Of a DNA stretch of 64,000 nucleotides, positions 1 through 10,537 are shown one piece after another (within the stretch, counting starts at the first letter, position 1; each line of letters begins with the position of its first letter). The notes below the pieces were generated by a model, which saw nothing but the letters and a program-made list of their open reading frames with translations, had not been told where the DNA came from and did no database searches. The stretch comes from Mytilisepta virgata (lineage: Eukaryota; Mollusca; Bivalvia; Mytilida; Mytilidae): the NCBI GenBank assembly GCA_028015205.1, contig CM051510.1:29078580-29142579 (forward strand), given 5' to 3'. The position numbers and the translations under genes were made by a program.

Positions 1-19
1 CCTCCATTTTGCTGAACTA

Positions 20-165
20 GTATACATTATTTAGGGACCAGCTGAAGCCCGCCTCCGGGTGCGGGTTGAAGACCCATTGGCAACATTGAGCTGTTTTCTG
101 CTCTTCGATCGGGTTGTTGTCTCTTGACACATTCCCCGTTTCCATTCTCTATTCTATAAGAACAT
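20..165 (+). repeat. Bivalve interspersed repeat (CGCCTCCGGGTGCGGGTT type)
   Basis: The segment runs from GGGACCAGCTGAAGCCCGCC through CGGGTTGTTGTCTCTTGACA to the GACACATTCCCCGTTTCCAT end. I recognise this as a high-copy repeat in mytilid-like bivalve sequence. An inverted, shorter copy lies at 7975-8050. The 65-codon minus-strand frame here is a chance frame in the repeat. Confidence 0.6.
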
Positions 166-224
166 GACAGTGCAAGATATATAGAGATACGCACAGCGTA
201 CAACATTGTGGTGACGTTCCGCAT

Positions 225-600
225 ACTTCATGGAAAAATGGTGTAGTAAGCATTCAAATAGTGCATCAACGCAATACCTACGCCAAAGAAGATGCTGAAA
301 ACTTTAAAAGTAGCATAATAAAAACCTTTATATTTAAGATATTTTTTGTTATTTTGTAACATTTAAAAAGGATACAGGATCACTGAATCACAAGTTACTA
401 AGTTTATAAAACGAAATTAACACAAAAGCAGAAGTTTCCTTTTCACTCCTGTGGAGTAACTAGTTAACTTTAGTGGAAAGGCAAATAAAGAATTCGAAAA
501 AAAGACGTTGAAAATGTTGCTCTTCTGGTTGTGTTTAGTAGAAGTGTTGCCTTATTCTTACGACTGTTCCACATGAATGTCAAGTTAAACATGTTTACAG
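225..600. other. AT-rich 3' flank of the 670-3081 gene
   Basis: There is no coding signal in either strand. On the minus strand this stretch follows the stop codon of the large gene and probably holds its 3' UTR end. Nothing else is recognised. Confidence 0.4.
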
Positions 601-606
601 TTTAAT
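601..606 (-). terminator. Candidate poly(A) signal ATTAAA for the large gene
   Basis: The plus strand reads TTTAAT, which is ATTAAA on the minus strand, about 64 bases beyond the TAA stop at 670-672. ATTAAA is the commonest variant of the metazoan polyadenylation hexamer. No AATAAA was found closer to the stop. Hexamers of this kind are frequent by chance in AT-rich DNA. Confidence 0.3.
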
Positions 607-669
607 ATTATGATATAGTTTTAACAGGAATATCTAATATATATATCAAATCACCTATATAAAAGTGTT

Positions 670-3081
670 TTATGAAATTGCATCCTCAGAATTGTTTTTT
701 GTATCCAAATTCTTTCTGATATTCTCCAGCTGAAGCTGTTGTTCACGTAACTTTTCTTTCAGTTTACGAATTCTTTCGCCTGTCTCACTTTCGGTAGCTG
801 GCACGTGACTGCCTACTTCCGGTACGTTGACATTTATTCTATCAGATAATTTTTCGGATTTTTTAGTGTCGTCGTCACTTCCATCGTCGCTTTCATCATT
901 CGGTACCCCCTTAAATGACTCTGCAGCTTTTTCATATTCCTTGATATTGTCGGGTTCCTGCTTTACTTTTCTAGAAGATTCTATTGGTCCCTGTTTTGTG
1001 CATTGCATTTTCTGGCTAGAAAGCACTGAATTTAAAATTGGAGTCTGAGGTGATTTCCCTGAATATGAAATGTTCGTTACTATATTTGTTGGAAAAGGGG
1101 TTCCCGATAATGTTCCTGTATTTGTTTGTAATGGCATGAGAACTTTCTGGCCCACGTTACCAAATGGTGTCTTTAGCGATAGATATGTTTGGCCTAAAGC
1201 AGTAGTGGGTCGTGGATTAATGCCAATAATGGGAAGGTTTGGCGTATTAGAAACTATTGGTGTACTTTGAACACGCTGACCTTTCTGAGCTGGAAATTTG
1301 ATGATTGTTGCTTTCATTTGAGAATGTTTTGTTTGTGGTGTTGTAATCGTAGTACATTGTGTTTTCGCAAAAGATTCGATTGGTTTAGACTGACTAGCAA
1401 CGGTACTAGAACCAGTACTTGCAGCGTTCATATAAAACGTTCTAAGACCTTGTGTTGGTGGTGTTGTTGTCGACGGCACCGTCGTGCTGATTTTTGGTGC
1501 AGAAGATCCAGATTTTGCTGCCGCTATATCCATGACAAAGGCTTTAGGAACAACATTATCTCCATTTGTTGGTATCAAAACTACTTTATCACCAACTACA
1601 AGCTGGAAGAATTTTTTGGTTTTCTCCATTTTAGCAAGCTCACCTATTGCAGAAGTCAATTTTGTTGAACTACTTTGCTGACACGATACGGCAGAAGTAT
1701 TTCCGGCAATAGGGCTTTTGTTCGACGATTTACCTTTCGACGTAAGATTCTGTCCAGCGAACTGACTTGCAGTATTGAGAATATCAGGAATACTAGAAGA
1801 CGAAATTGTAGAAAGTGTTGGAGAATTAGGCAACATCGCCACATGAACAGTGTTATCTTCATGATTTAACGTGGTATTTGTTTCACAAGTGTCTTCATTA
1901 GAACCTGTACTTTTATTTGGAGCAACCGATCTGGGAAGTTTAGAGAACTCCGTCAGAAAGTCCCTACCAAACTGTTGGTTAGGTTTTCTCATTCTCCCCG
2001 TTAGACTACAGGGAACCCTGTCCATATTTAACGGACTAGAGTCTGTACGTTCTTGGGCATAGTTTTTGTTCGGTTTTTTTATTACAGTTGATGGAACAGA
2101 ATCTGCTGTTTGTTTATATATCTTGGACTCATCGTTTTGTGCAATTTCGTAAGGTTTCAGCTGAGGAGGAAGAACATCGAGACTACTCGAACTTTGAGAG
2201 TTTGTAGCAATGTCCATATTCTGTCCACAGTACGGTTCTAAACGTGGAGGCGAGGAATCATTTGTCTGTTTTGATTTGACTTTAGATTTACGCTTTGTTT
2301 TAGATTTCTTTATTTTGCTTCTTTCTGTATATTCTTTGTCTATTTGTTCTTGAGTCCGCAGCTTCTTTTTGGTTCTAGCTGTTTGTGGTCGAGAATATCT
2401 GCCTTCTGTTTCCGGAAGTGGGTGAGCAACCTTTTCCTTCCAATCCACTAAAACTGGCGTATCATTCAGATTTATTTTCAATGTCGGTGGTAGAATGCTT
2501 ACCATCTTTATATCGTCTTTGCTTTCATTTTTTTCGACAATTTCTGGCAAACATTTTTCTGCAACAGACATGACTAGATCCCGATCTATCTGACAAGTAA
2601 CTTCTGGTTTCAGTTTTTTCTTTTTTAGTTTGGCAAATTGTCGGATGTCTTCAGCTTTATACAAATAATCTGATGATAATAATTTATTGGGTTTCCGCTT
2701 TCTAGACGGCCTTCCAAGTAAACTTTCCGTGGAATTGTCCTCCTCCGCCATGTTTGTAGCGAAAGTCGAGTTTTCAACTTCTGGTTCTTGTTTCACGATA
2801 GCGTTATTACATGCCTCCGTTAATTTGTTTTTTATGTCCTTCTCAATAAAATTCTTTATTCGAACTGAGCAATTTTTGATCGGAACTGGGCTGTCGCTAA
2901 GAATTTTTTCGAACGATTCGCTTTTATTACTGACTTCAGGCAGCAGTGAAGATACCTGTACTTGGTTTTCATTCGAGTTGTTTGTATCATCTGATAATTT
3001 AATAGGCACATCTGCTAGGGAGAAAACAGCGTCAATAACAAGGCCAGAAGGAAAGTCGTTAGGATCTGATGTTTTTGCCAT
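670..3081 (-). CDS. Uncharacterised basic, Ser/Thr-rich protein with C-terminal coiled coil, 803 aa
   Basis: I do not recognise the family. The start is set at MAKTS (ATG, 3079-3081), ten bases after a good acceptor, TTGATTTTCAG, so the extra upstream codons (TTG start) are intron. Visible segments are: an N-terminal motif FPSGLVIDAVFSLADVPIKL (10-29); a GRPSRKRKPNK basic, AT-hook-like patch followed by SSDYL (123-140); a related RMRKPNQQFGRDFL (363-376); LPPTLKINLNDTPVLVDW (197-214); a Lys/Arg-rich tract (231-271); a hydrophobic KKFFQLVVGDKVVLIPTN (489-506); an Asp-rich patch (728-738); and a heptad-like charged helix (about 765-795). VKQEP occurs at 96-100 and 706-710 and fits the SUMO consensus psi-K-x-E. 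There is no signal peptide or membrane segment. Nuclear, chromatin- or transcription-linked function is inferred from composition only. A broken paralogue lies at 29094-31892 on the other strand. Confidence 0.8.
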   Translation of the reverse strand: MAKTSDPNDFPSGLVIDAVFSLADVPIKLSDDTNNSNENQVQVSSLLPEVSNKSESFEKILSDSPVPIKNCSVRIKNFIEKDIKNKLTEACNNAIVKQEPEVENSTFATNMAEEDNSTESLLGRPSRKRKPNKLLSSDYLYKAEDIRQFAKLKKKKLKPEVTCQIDRDLVMSVAEKCLPEIVEKNESKDDIKMVSILPPTLKINLNDTPVLVDWKEKVAHPLPETEGRYSRPQTARTKKKLRTQEQIDKEYTERSKIKKSKTKRKSKVKSKQTNDSSPPRLEPYCGQNMDIATNSQSSSSLDVLPPQLKPYEIAQNDESKIYKQTADSVPSTVIKKPNKNYAQERTDSSPLNMDRVPCSLTGRMRKPNQQFGRDFLTEFSKLPRSVAPNKSTGSNEDTCETNTTLNHEDNTVHVAMLPNSPTLSTISSSSIPDILNTASQFAGQNLTSKGKSSNKSPIAGNTSAVSCQQSSSTKLTSAIGELAKMEKTKKFFQLVVGDKVVLIPTNGDNVVPKAFVMDIAAAKSGSSAPKISTTVPSTTTPPTQGLRTFYMNAASTGSSTVASQSKPIESFAKTQCTTITTPQTKHSQMKATIIKFPAQKGQRVQSTPIVSNTPNLPIIGINPRPTTALGQTYLSLKTPFGNVGQKVLMPLQTNTGTLSGTPFPTNIVTNISYSGKSPQTPILNSVLSSQKMQCTKQGPIESSRKVKQEPDNIKEYEKAAESFKGVPNDESDDGSDDDTKKSEKLSDRINVNVPEVGSHVPATESETGERIRKLKEKLREQQLQLENIRKNLDTKNNSEDAIS

Positions 3082-3334
3082 GATATCTTTTCTGAAAATC
3101 AAACAATAAAATTATGTTCATTATAAAATGAAGATTATTATGTTAATAAAGTTTTAACATGTTTAATGTTAATACTGCAACTACAGTTTTCTATAATACA
3201 AACTTGTCCAATAAATGACGTTTTATCAGATGGAAAGTCCACGTTATACAGAAGTCTTCAATGCCGTACGTGCATCTAAAATTCAACAATCGATTTCAAC
3301 AACCTTAAATGTATAGGTGGATATTAGCTATAAA
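3082..3334 (-). other. Acceptor site and intron 3' end upstream of the large gene
   Basis: On the minus strand, GTTTGATTTTCAG ends at 3092 and the exon starts at 3091, so the gene has at least one 5' non-coding exon upstream. The rest is AT-rich with no coding frame. Confidence 0.55.
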
Positions 3335-3412
3335 TTTTTATACGACCGCAAATATTTTCGTTTGTATAATGGTATGAGCATTTCATCGTCGTTGGCGTCC
3401 ATAGAAAGTTAG
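3335..3412 (+). repeat. Solo 5' head of the TATACGACCGCA family
   Basis: It reads TTTTTATACGACCGCAAATA, then the closing arm of the hairpin, then TCATCGTCGTTGGCGTCCAT. This is the same order as the heads at 45171 and 59378, but no tandem core or tail follows. It looks like a truncated copy abutting the next element. Confidence 0.6.
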
Positions 3413-3455
3413 ATTTCCACTCATTTACTTCTTTTCAGTTGAATTTATCCTTGAA

Positions 3456-3912
3456 CTAGATGCTCATAGGAGCCTGTATCGCTCACCTGGGCAATGTACA
3501 TCTTGACTGACAGTCTGAAACATTGCTGGCAAGATCTTTCAGTGAACTTTCCCATTAGGTCCTATATTAAACTATGTTCGGCTCTGGCGGCCATGATATC
3601 AGGATATAATTCTGAAAGAGGACCACCTAAGGAATATTGCTGCAAAGTTTTGTTCTAATTGGCCAAGTGGTTTCAGACAAGAAGATCTTTAAGTAAATTT
3701 CCCATAGGGTCCTATGTTAAACTAAGTTCGGCTCTGGCGGTCATCTTGGAAGCCGGGCGGGATAATTCTGAAAGAGGACTACCTAAGAACCATTGCTGCC
3801 AAGTTTTGTTCCAATTGGCCCAGTTGTTTTAGGGGAGAAGATCTTTGAAGGGAATTTTACGACGACCACGGACGCAAATAGCTCACATGGACCTTTGGGC
3901 CAGGTGTGCTAA
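3456..3912 (-). mobile_element. HINE-like element, AGCTCACCTG family, minus-oriented
   Basis: Read on the minus strand it begins AGCACACCTGGCCCAAAGG, with the palindromic partner CCATGTGAGCT, then GCGTCCGTGGTCGTCG. Two monomers containing CCAATTGG and TTAACATAGGACC follow, and it ends CAGGTGAGCGATACAGGCTC, a short hairpin and CTAG. The start and the subterminal CAGGTGAGC are inverted copies of each other. No protein is encoded. Confidence 0.75.
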
Positions 3913-4639
3913 TAACATTTCACCAAAATGTCCTCCCCCCCCTCGCAATAAGAAATACAGGTTAGTATTGATTTTGGGAAATCTTCACTTTCGCAGGTTT
4001 TTCCTGGGATTCAGTAAGGGCTTTTTGGTAATTTTGCTATAAATTTTAAGTTTTATTCCATTTTTGTGACTTTTGTTTTTTAACGTTCCTTGCTGAAAAT
4101 GGAAAAAATCTTTATGATCACTTTCTGTTTAAGAGATATAAGGTGCCGAAAAAGGGACACCAGTCTTTTAAAAATTTACGGTTGTTATGACCGAAACTCA
4201 AATTTGGCATTTTGCTCCTATATGTTCAACTAAAGAATCTGAAACAAATTTGTCTGACCGACTGGAGTTTTGTCTGACATTTCTTCGGTCAGACAGCATT
4301 TCATAATGACTGAGACACAGCTTTATTTTGGAAAAGTGTTTACTTGTTATCCGATTTTGAATATTTTTTAATGGTTAATCATAACAAGACCTAAACCGGG
4401 TCTGCACCTGCGTCGCAACGTGCAATTCATTGAGGTTATATGTGTACTGAATCATAACTGATAAAGATGATTTCATAAACTATGTTCAGTTGGACTTGAA
4501 TAAAGTACTTTCATTGACTGATGTAAAGGAATAAAAATGTCTGAATATGAAAAATTGTTTAGCTTAACGATTATTTTATTTCTGAAAAGGTATAAAGACT
4601 CTTTATATATAAAGATAATGCACATATAAGATGCCATAC
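3913..4639. other. AT-rich non-coding DNA
   Basis: There is no gene, RNA or repeat that I can name. Frames are short and of random composition. Confidence 0.3.
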
Positions 4640-4875
4640 CATTTTTCTAGTATTTTGAGCATTGTTGAATTTTAAACTATCGGCAAACAGGATGTGGCTA
4701 TACGACAGATCCAAAAATTGCTTACACGCTACAAATCAACGTTATCAAGCTGCAGACAAAATATAAAATCCTTCCCTTTTGTAGAAGGCAAGAAAAATGT
4801 CACGAAAATTTTTCTAGTGTTATGAGTATTGCTGAATTTTTAACTATCGGAAAACAGGAAGTGGCTGCACGTTGC
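4640..4875. repeat. Direct duplication of about 70 bp
   Basis: A segment with TTTTTCTAGTATTTTGAGCA, AACTATCGG and AAACAGGATGTGGCT (about 4640-4705) recurs diverged at about 4810-4875 with TTTTTCTAGTGTTATGAGTA and AAACAGGAAGTGGCT. The offset is near 170 bp. It could be two monomers of a degraded tandem core. Confidence 0.5.
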
Positions 4876-6029
4876 AATGATAAAAGGGATTAAACGGGCC
4901 AAAATAAACCATTTTGCAGGTCACAAAAAATTGTTTCCATCTTATATCGTTTCCGAGATTCTGGTGCATGGTCAAAGGGTTTAAGTAAACAAACGTAAAA
5001 TGTTTATCTTCATCCCATGTAATTGGAGATGTTTTCTTTTAATTCATCTTGATGAGTGCAGCTTTTATGATTTTCGAGTTATAAGGAGTTAAATGGGCCT
5101 AAACAGCAACGTGGCTGGCTATGTATTTTTTTTTAATTTAATTTTTTTTTTCTTCAGGGCTTTGTGGTTGGTTCGATATATTACTGTGTAATGTATATTA
5201 TAATATCCAAAACTTTATTGAGTCAAGGAATATTGTGTGTCCACACTTACTTCACATGTCGAAAAACTGACTCTGTCAGCTTTATTAGACCGTATTACTC
5301 TATAACATCGTTGATGGTATTTGTTCAGCTGTACGCAGTTAAAGGTGGTACAAACGCCAAAATGACCAAGAATAATGCAAAAAAAATTTTAGGATATATA
5401 ATATACATAACACGAGATAGTTCCATATTTCAGAAAAAAACCCAAAAGAATCAAGTTTTTCGTAAACTATGAATTCCCAATTTATATTATGAAATTAATG
5501 CTTTTAAAAACTACCCAGCACACTCACTGCTAAATAGAACAATGTCTTTTTATGTAAACTAGCTTGGGTAATTAGATATCTGGTGTTTACAAGCAAAAAT
5601 TTTAATCTGGAATTGCAGATATAAGTATGAACAAGTAAGAAACTTGTTCATTAGAAATTGGATCATTTATTCTCACATTTCTATGTGATTGGGACAGTTA
5701 TATTCCGTGTGAGATACCCGTGTGAGATTCATGCATCTCACATCACATGACCTACACCGACGTAACAATGCAAAAAACGTCACGTCACAATGCTAGAACG
5801 TCAGAAAACACACAACTTCGCACAAATGGTACGACAACGTCGAAATTAACATTGTTTCAATTTGAAAACCCCTGAAGCGCAACCTAAAAGATATCTTTTT
5901 AAAGTTTTACAAAACCAAACCCATACGATCTTTTCAAATATGTAATTTATTTTGCGATAAGTTGCATAGTTTAATAGAGCGCATTTTCGTGTCATGGCGG
6001 CTATGTTTATTTCTTTAAATTTTCGGCCG
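4876..6029. other. AT-rich non-coding DNA
   Basis: A 102-codon plus frame at 5164-5472 has low-complexity composition and no recognisable motif, and I do not call it a gene. A small palindrome around TGAGATTCATGCATCTCA near 5722 is the only structure seen. Confidence 0.3.
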
Positions 6030-6215
6030 AGAAATGTGAGAAAAATAATCAGTCAAGGTAAAAAATGTGAGACTGGACAATTCCACCCTCGGGTTCACAT
6101 TTTCTATCATCAGAAACTCGGTAAGCCTCGTTTCTGACTGGAAAATGTGAACCCTCGGGTGGAATTGTCCCATCTCACATCTTAGACCATGACTGATTAT
6201 TATATTCTTAACAGT
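6030..6215. repeat. Near-perfect hairpin of about 180 bp (fold-back)
   Basis: The left arm carries GGACAATTCCACCCTCGGG followed by TTCACATTTTC. The right arm carries GAAAATGTGAACCCTCGGG followed by TGGAATTGTCC. The arms extend outward through AATAATCAGTCA and TGACTGATTATT, with a loop of about 45 bases. It is probably a small fold-back MITE. Confidence 0.75.
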
Positions 6216-6273
6216 GAGACGTTTTGACAAAAATGGTTTGTGGCGTAGTCACCGATTGTATTATACTATAATA

Positions 6274-7207
6274 GTCCAGTCAATCTAGCATAAATTTGAC
6301 CCTAACCTTAAAGTAATTGCAAAAGAAGATTTTTAAGTTTTAATCTTTAGCATTATACCCCAAATATACACAGAAAAAAGTCCAACAAAATCTAACTTGA
6401 GGAAGATTAAAAAATCACGATTTTAAAATTTCTATGGACAATGCATTGAAAATGGGAGATAACTGTGCAAAAAAGACAGAAATATCAATAAAAAATGATA
6501 CAAAATTATAACTTTACCGCTTCTATTCAGCAGTATGTATTGATTCTTGATATTTTAGGTGTCTTTAGAGTATAACAAACAACTCAAAAGTTTTTTTCAT
6601 ATCTTTTATCAAGCTACATCCTTGATTTCGTAATTCAATAGCTGACCATTTATTAAATTTTTCAACTTGTCAAGGTAAAGAATCTCAAATTTAATAAAAA
6701 TAATTAAGCATATATTCTTCTTTTTGTGGTTTAAAGTTTCTTTAAACAAAGTAGATGCTGATCAAATATAATTTACAGATATAAACAATACCAAATTTTC
6801 ACATTATTTTTTCAAAATGGTTACAAAGCCACAAATTTGCAATTTTTGTAATGAAAAATGCGCAAAAAAAAAAAAAATTCCCATAACATTTCGGTTCTGT
6901 ACATTTCCTGAGCAGAAGATTATATAATATAGTCAAATACGAACTTATAACCCCATCAAAGTATCATACTTTACATGAATTTTAAGAAAATCAACCAAAA
7001 ACTGACAAAAAGACTCATTTTTGCAGAGTTATCTCCCCTTTCCAATGTTAATTTCTATATGAAATTAAAAATGCTGATTTTGAGTTTTCCTCAAGTAAGA
7101 TTTTATGAGACTTTTTTCTGTGTATATTTGGGGCTTAATGCTATAGATTAGAACTAAAACATTTTCTGTTGCAATTAGTTTGAGGTTAAAACTTAGTCTA
7201 ACTGGAC
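6274..7207. mobile_element. Long-TIR fold-back DNA element, copy 1 (934 bp)
   Basis: It is flanked by TA on each side. It begins GTCCAGTCAATCTA and ends TAGTCTAACTGGAC. The arms continue as imperfect inverted repeats for about 200 bp, sharing CCAAATATACACAGAAAAAA near each end and the inverted GGGAGATAACT. A second copy of 940 bp lies at 54438-55377 in the same orientation. No transposase is encoded. The TA duplication fits a Tc1/mariner-type mobiliser, as an inference. Confidence 0.75.
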
Positions 7208-7974
7208 TATAAACAAATTATAGAAAAAAAAGATTTTAGCAATACGACCGCGCTGTGCTTCTAAATTTTCTCTTTGAACGATTTTTTTTTTCGACTTTGA
7301 AGTGTATAATTATCCATGCGGAATATGATGTACTTCAATAAGACAGATGTGAGGTATCTTTATTCATATTGGATGCAAGGTTTTTCTACGTATGGGCGAC
7401 ATCACATTGACCTTACGAGGAACACCAGCACTAAAAGCACTGTATGAGAGTGAAAATACTTCCTGCAAACAGTAACCTGAATGACGTACTAAATTATTCT
7501 AAGAGTCAACATCTTTTTATTTTTTATGCTCGTGATCAAGGCCATTGGTCGAAACGTTCTGCCTTTTAACTTTTGTTGTTTTTTTTATGATTTTGTAGTT
7601 TTTTTTCGACTAGTGTTTTTTGTACATTAAATCAGTTTTATCCTCCCTTAACAGCTCACCATTTCCATTTATTTTCCTCGTATTCTAAATTTATTTGGCA
7701 TGCATTTAAAATTACCATAAAAGGCTTGTTGAATATACTATATCCATTTGGTTATTCCCCTGTGAGATATTTTTATACGAAAAGGCATCAAGTTGTACAA
7801 CTGATAGGAAAAAAGTAAACGTGCTAATGCAAATCTTTTATGGTAAACGCCGATCCCCAACCAAAAAAAATTAACTTTGGCACGCGGGTTGAAATTTTCC
7901 AGCTATTTTTATTAGATATACTTCAGACTTTGTCGCAAACATGAATACAACATATACATCCTCTTTTAAAAGGT
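7208..7974. other. AT-rich DNA with a degraded repeat piece
   Basis: Around 7530-7570 the sequence GCCATTGGTCGAAACGTTCT resembles a phrase found in bivalve retroelement flanks. Otherwise nothing is seen. Confidence 0.25.
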
Positions 7975-8050
7975 AGAATAGATAATGGAAACGGGGAATG
8001 TGTCAGACAACATCTCCACCAAAGAGCAGAAAACAGCCCAGGGCCACCAA
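7975..8050 (-). repeat. Inverted partial copy of the repeat at 20-165
   Basis: The plus strand contains GGAAACGGGGAATGTGTCAG and AGAGCAGAAAACAGCCCAGG. Their complements match the GACACATTCCCCGTTTCC and CTGTTTTCTGCTCT parts of the first repeat. Confidence 0.6.
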
Positions 8051-8297
8051 GCCAACCAAACTTCTGTGAGATTTTTCTATTACGAGCGGCATTTGAAGCT
8101 AAAAACTTGTTTTCTTCAGTTGAAATAAAATTTCACATGTCTCAATTTTATATTGTGAACAACAATTTATTTTCAAATTAGAATCTCTCCTTTTCTTATA
8201 AATATGTATGCTTTTTCGCCAATTTACAACAGTTTATACTATATATATGTTAACCATTCAAAGTACACTATAAAAGCCCTCCACAAGTAAAACACAT
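8051..8297. other. AT-rich non-coding DNA
   Basis: Nothing is recognised beyond short AT-rich tracts. Confidence 0.25.
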
Positions 8298-8306
8298 CTT
8301 ACTTAC

Positions 8307-8473
8307 ATTAAAATATATGGTAACGGTACCGATCAGAATGTCCGCCGTGCTTGTTCTTGGCAAAACTGTTCTGCAGCTGCCCTTGTCTTTACATGAGACG
8401 TTGTGTTACCTTAAATTAGATTTTTTGTATGGTTTAGAATTCTGTTGACCTTGATAATCACTACTTCCGGTTG
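8307..8473 (-). promoter_or_regulatory. Candidate promoter and 5' UTR exon of the large minus-strand gene
   Basis: On the minus strand AACCGGAAGTAGT, an ETS-type GGAA site common at metazoan start sites, precedes a stretch that is less AT-rich than its surroundings. It ends in TTTTAAT followed by a strong donor, GTAAGTAAG, at 8306-8298. Splicing from here to the acceptor at 3092 would give a 5.2 kb 5' UTR intron. The link is inferred from order and strand only. Confidence 0.3.
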
Positions 8474-8737
8474 AGTTTAGTGTTTCTTGAAAATTGTGTG
8501 AAATGCAAACTGCTCTAGCCTACACAAACTAAATCTATTTTATGTATTTCAAAAGAATTTGATTTGTGTGGAGAAAGGAAGAAATTTGCCCACAAAATCA
8601 AAGACTCCATAATCTGGTGAAAAAAGTATAGAATTTTTACCTGAAATTTGCACGTATTTTGGAGAAAAAAATCGAGAATTTTCGTTCGTTAATACTACCT
8701 CTCTAATGCTGTCTCTGGTTTTATTGCTTATAGATAT

Positions 8738-8785
8738 CCAATTGGCCCAGTTGTTTTAGGGGAGAAGATCTTTGAAGGGAATTTT
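8738..8785 (+). repeat. 48-bp copy of a HINE-like monomer end
   Basis: It is identical to 3811-3858, running from CCAATTGGCCCAGTTG to GAAGGGAATTTT, with no other part of the element. Exact identity against strongly diverged neighbours suggests a recent copy event. Confidence 0.7.
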
Positions 8786-9539
8786 TTCAAATGGCTTCAA
8801 TGTTTTGAGATGAAGCCAAAAAAAAAAAAACAATATAAACATGAAATAAAAAAATGTTTAAAAAAAACGTTTGATAACAAGTTTGTCAATGTCTAAGCAC
8901 TTCAAAATCCTTTCATTTTCTTTCCTAAGTCATATTTTTCGTCATAAAGAATTTTTTAAACTATACACGGTAATACTTCTCGAACCTCATCTGGGCATTA
9001 ATAAATCAAAGCCACTAGCCCACAGGTAAAATTTCCTTCGGGATTGTAAAAATATAGTCTGGTCCAGTAAAATAAAATACGTTTGTAAAGATATGAAAAG
9101 TGCATGAAAAGATTTTTTGCGAAGACTTACTGACGCCATCTCCCCTTTTTTCCGCCCCTAAAAACAAACACAGTAAATCTAAACATGCTAAACAGGTATA
9201 CAAATAAATCGCAAATATTTTTTTGAATGTTAGTTAGATACTTGCACAATTGTGAAAAAATTCAAGAATCGATCACAACTTTTGAAAACTTTTTAAAAAG
9301 TTTGATGTGATATTCTCTCGAAATTAGTTTTCCCTATGCTTATAAATATTATATTTTGTCAGTTTTTGTGCTGAACATTTATACATTCATATGAAACTTG
9401 TTGCCAAAACTTTGTTTGGACATAAATGATTTTTATATGGTTTTCAATTTTTTGGGGTGTAATATATTTTTACGCGCCTTAATCTCTAGTTAATCATGTT
9501 ATCCGATCTTAAAACATGGAAAAACATATGTTTTAACTT
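8786..9539. other. AT-rich non-coding DNA
   Basis: There are homopolymer A tracts and random short frames. Nothing is recognised. Confidence 0.25.
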
Positions 9540-9540
9540 A

Positions 9541-9797
9541 CTTTTAAGCCCCCCGGGGGGGGGGGGGGGGGTAACTCTGGATTTTTGACGGGGGTGTGCG
9601 GAAATGGCTTAAGAGAAGGTACCCGAGCAAATACTAGAATAGCTGTCAATAATATACCGGAAAAAATCATACCTCGGATCAATACCAAAGTTAATGAAAA
9701 ACACACACAAATTTTCCGCACATCCCCGTATACTAGTAGGTTTATATAGGGCGTTACCCCCCCCCCCCCCCCCCCCTCGGGCGTTTAAGACACTTAT
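9541..9797. mobile_element. Small inverted-repeat element with G and C tracts
   Basis: The left arm has TTTTAAGCCCCCC, a long G run and GTAAC, then GGGTGTGCGGAAA. The right arm has the complements TTTCCGCACATCCCC, GTTAC, a long C run and CGGGCGTTTAAGAC. ACTTA occurs just outside both ends and may be the target duplication. It is a MITE-like fold-back with no protein. Confidence 0.55.
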
Positions 9798-10537
9798 TAA
9801 ATACATGATGATTCTCGTCTTCACTATTAACAATGAATATAATATCGATGTCGATGTCTTATGTGTACCTTCAATATAACATTTTCTACTTGACAAATAG
9901 TTTATAGTCTGCTATCATTATAAATTATCTTCATAATTAAGTAAAATGATTTATTTTAATATATTGAATAATTTAAGCTGAGGCTGGCCTTTTTTCCTCA
10001 GGTATTTGCTAATTTAGTGAAAATTAAAATTTAACCATATCCACGTGTGACATTGTTTATTTCCAATATTTCGGTCTTATAAAACAATACACAACTCTTT
10101 GATTTTGTCAACTAATAAATAGTCTAAATGTACTAAACTTTAATGAATGCTACCAAACATTTTACTTTAAAGTATATTTTATTGGAAAATGAATTTTTGC
10201 ATCATAAATTTGTCTATTATTTTATTATAATTTACTTAAACAATGTTAAGAATTGTAAAAAGCCTGTTTAAAAGTATACTATAGTTTTTATCTATCTAAA
10301 CAAAAATAAAATAAAATATTCCTTTGTTACTAGCCGGAAATGTAATAGTCGGTCCGACTATGTATAGCAATTATATTTTTATTTAACACTGTTTATAATA
10401 TCATAAAGTCGTCAGTATTACATGGTATATAATGTGTCTAAATTAACGAAATTTAAAATCTAGTAATTCAAACTATTTCATAGCTGTCCAAATTACAAAT
10501 TATCCCGCAGAATTTTGAATATATTAATCTTTTTGCA
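9798..10537. other. AT-rich non-coding DNA
   Basis: No coding frame, repeat or RNA gene is recognised. Confidence 0.25.

Noticed and set aside
827..3109. Plus-strand frames of 60-140 codons over the large gene
   Set aside because: They lie antisense to the continuous 803-codon frame, have low-quality composition and no independent signals.
5164..5472. 102-codon plus frame
   Set aside because: It has random-looking composition, no motif, no splice or start context; chance is sufficient in this stretch.
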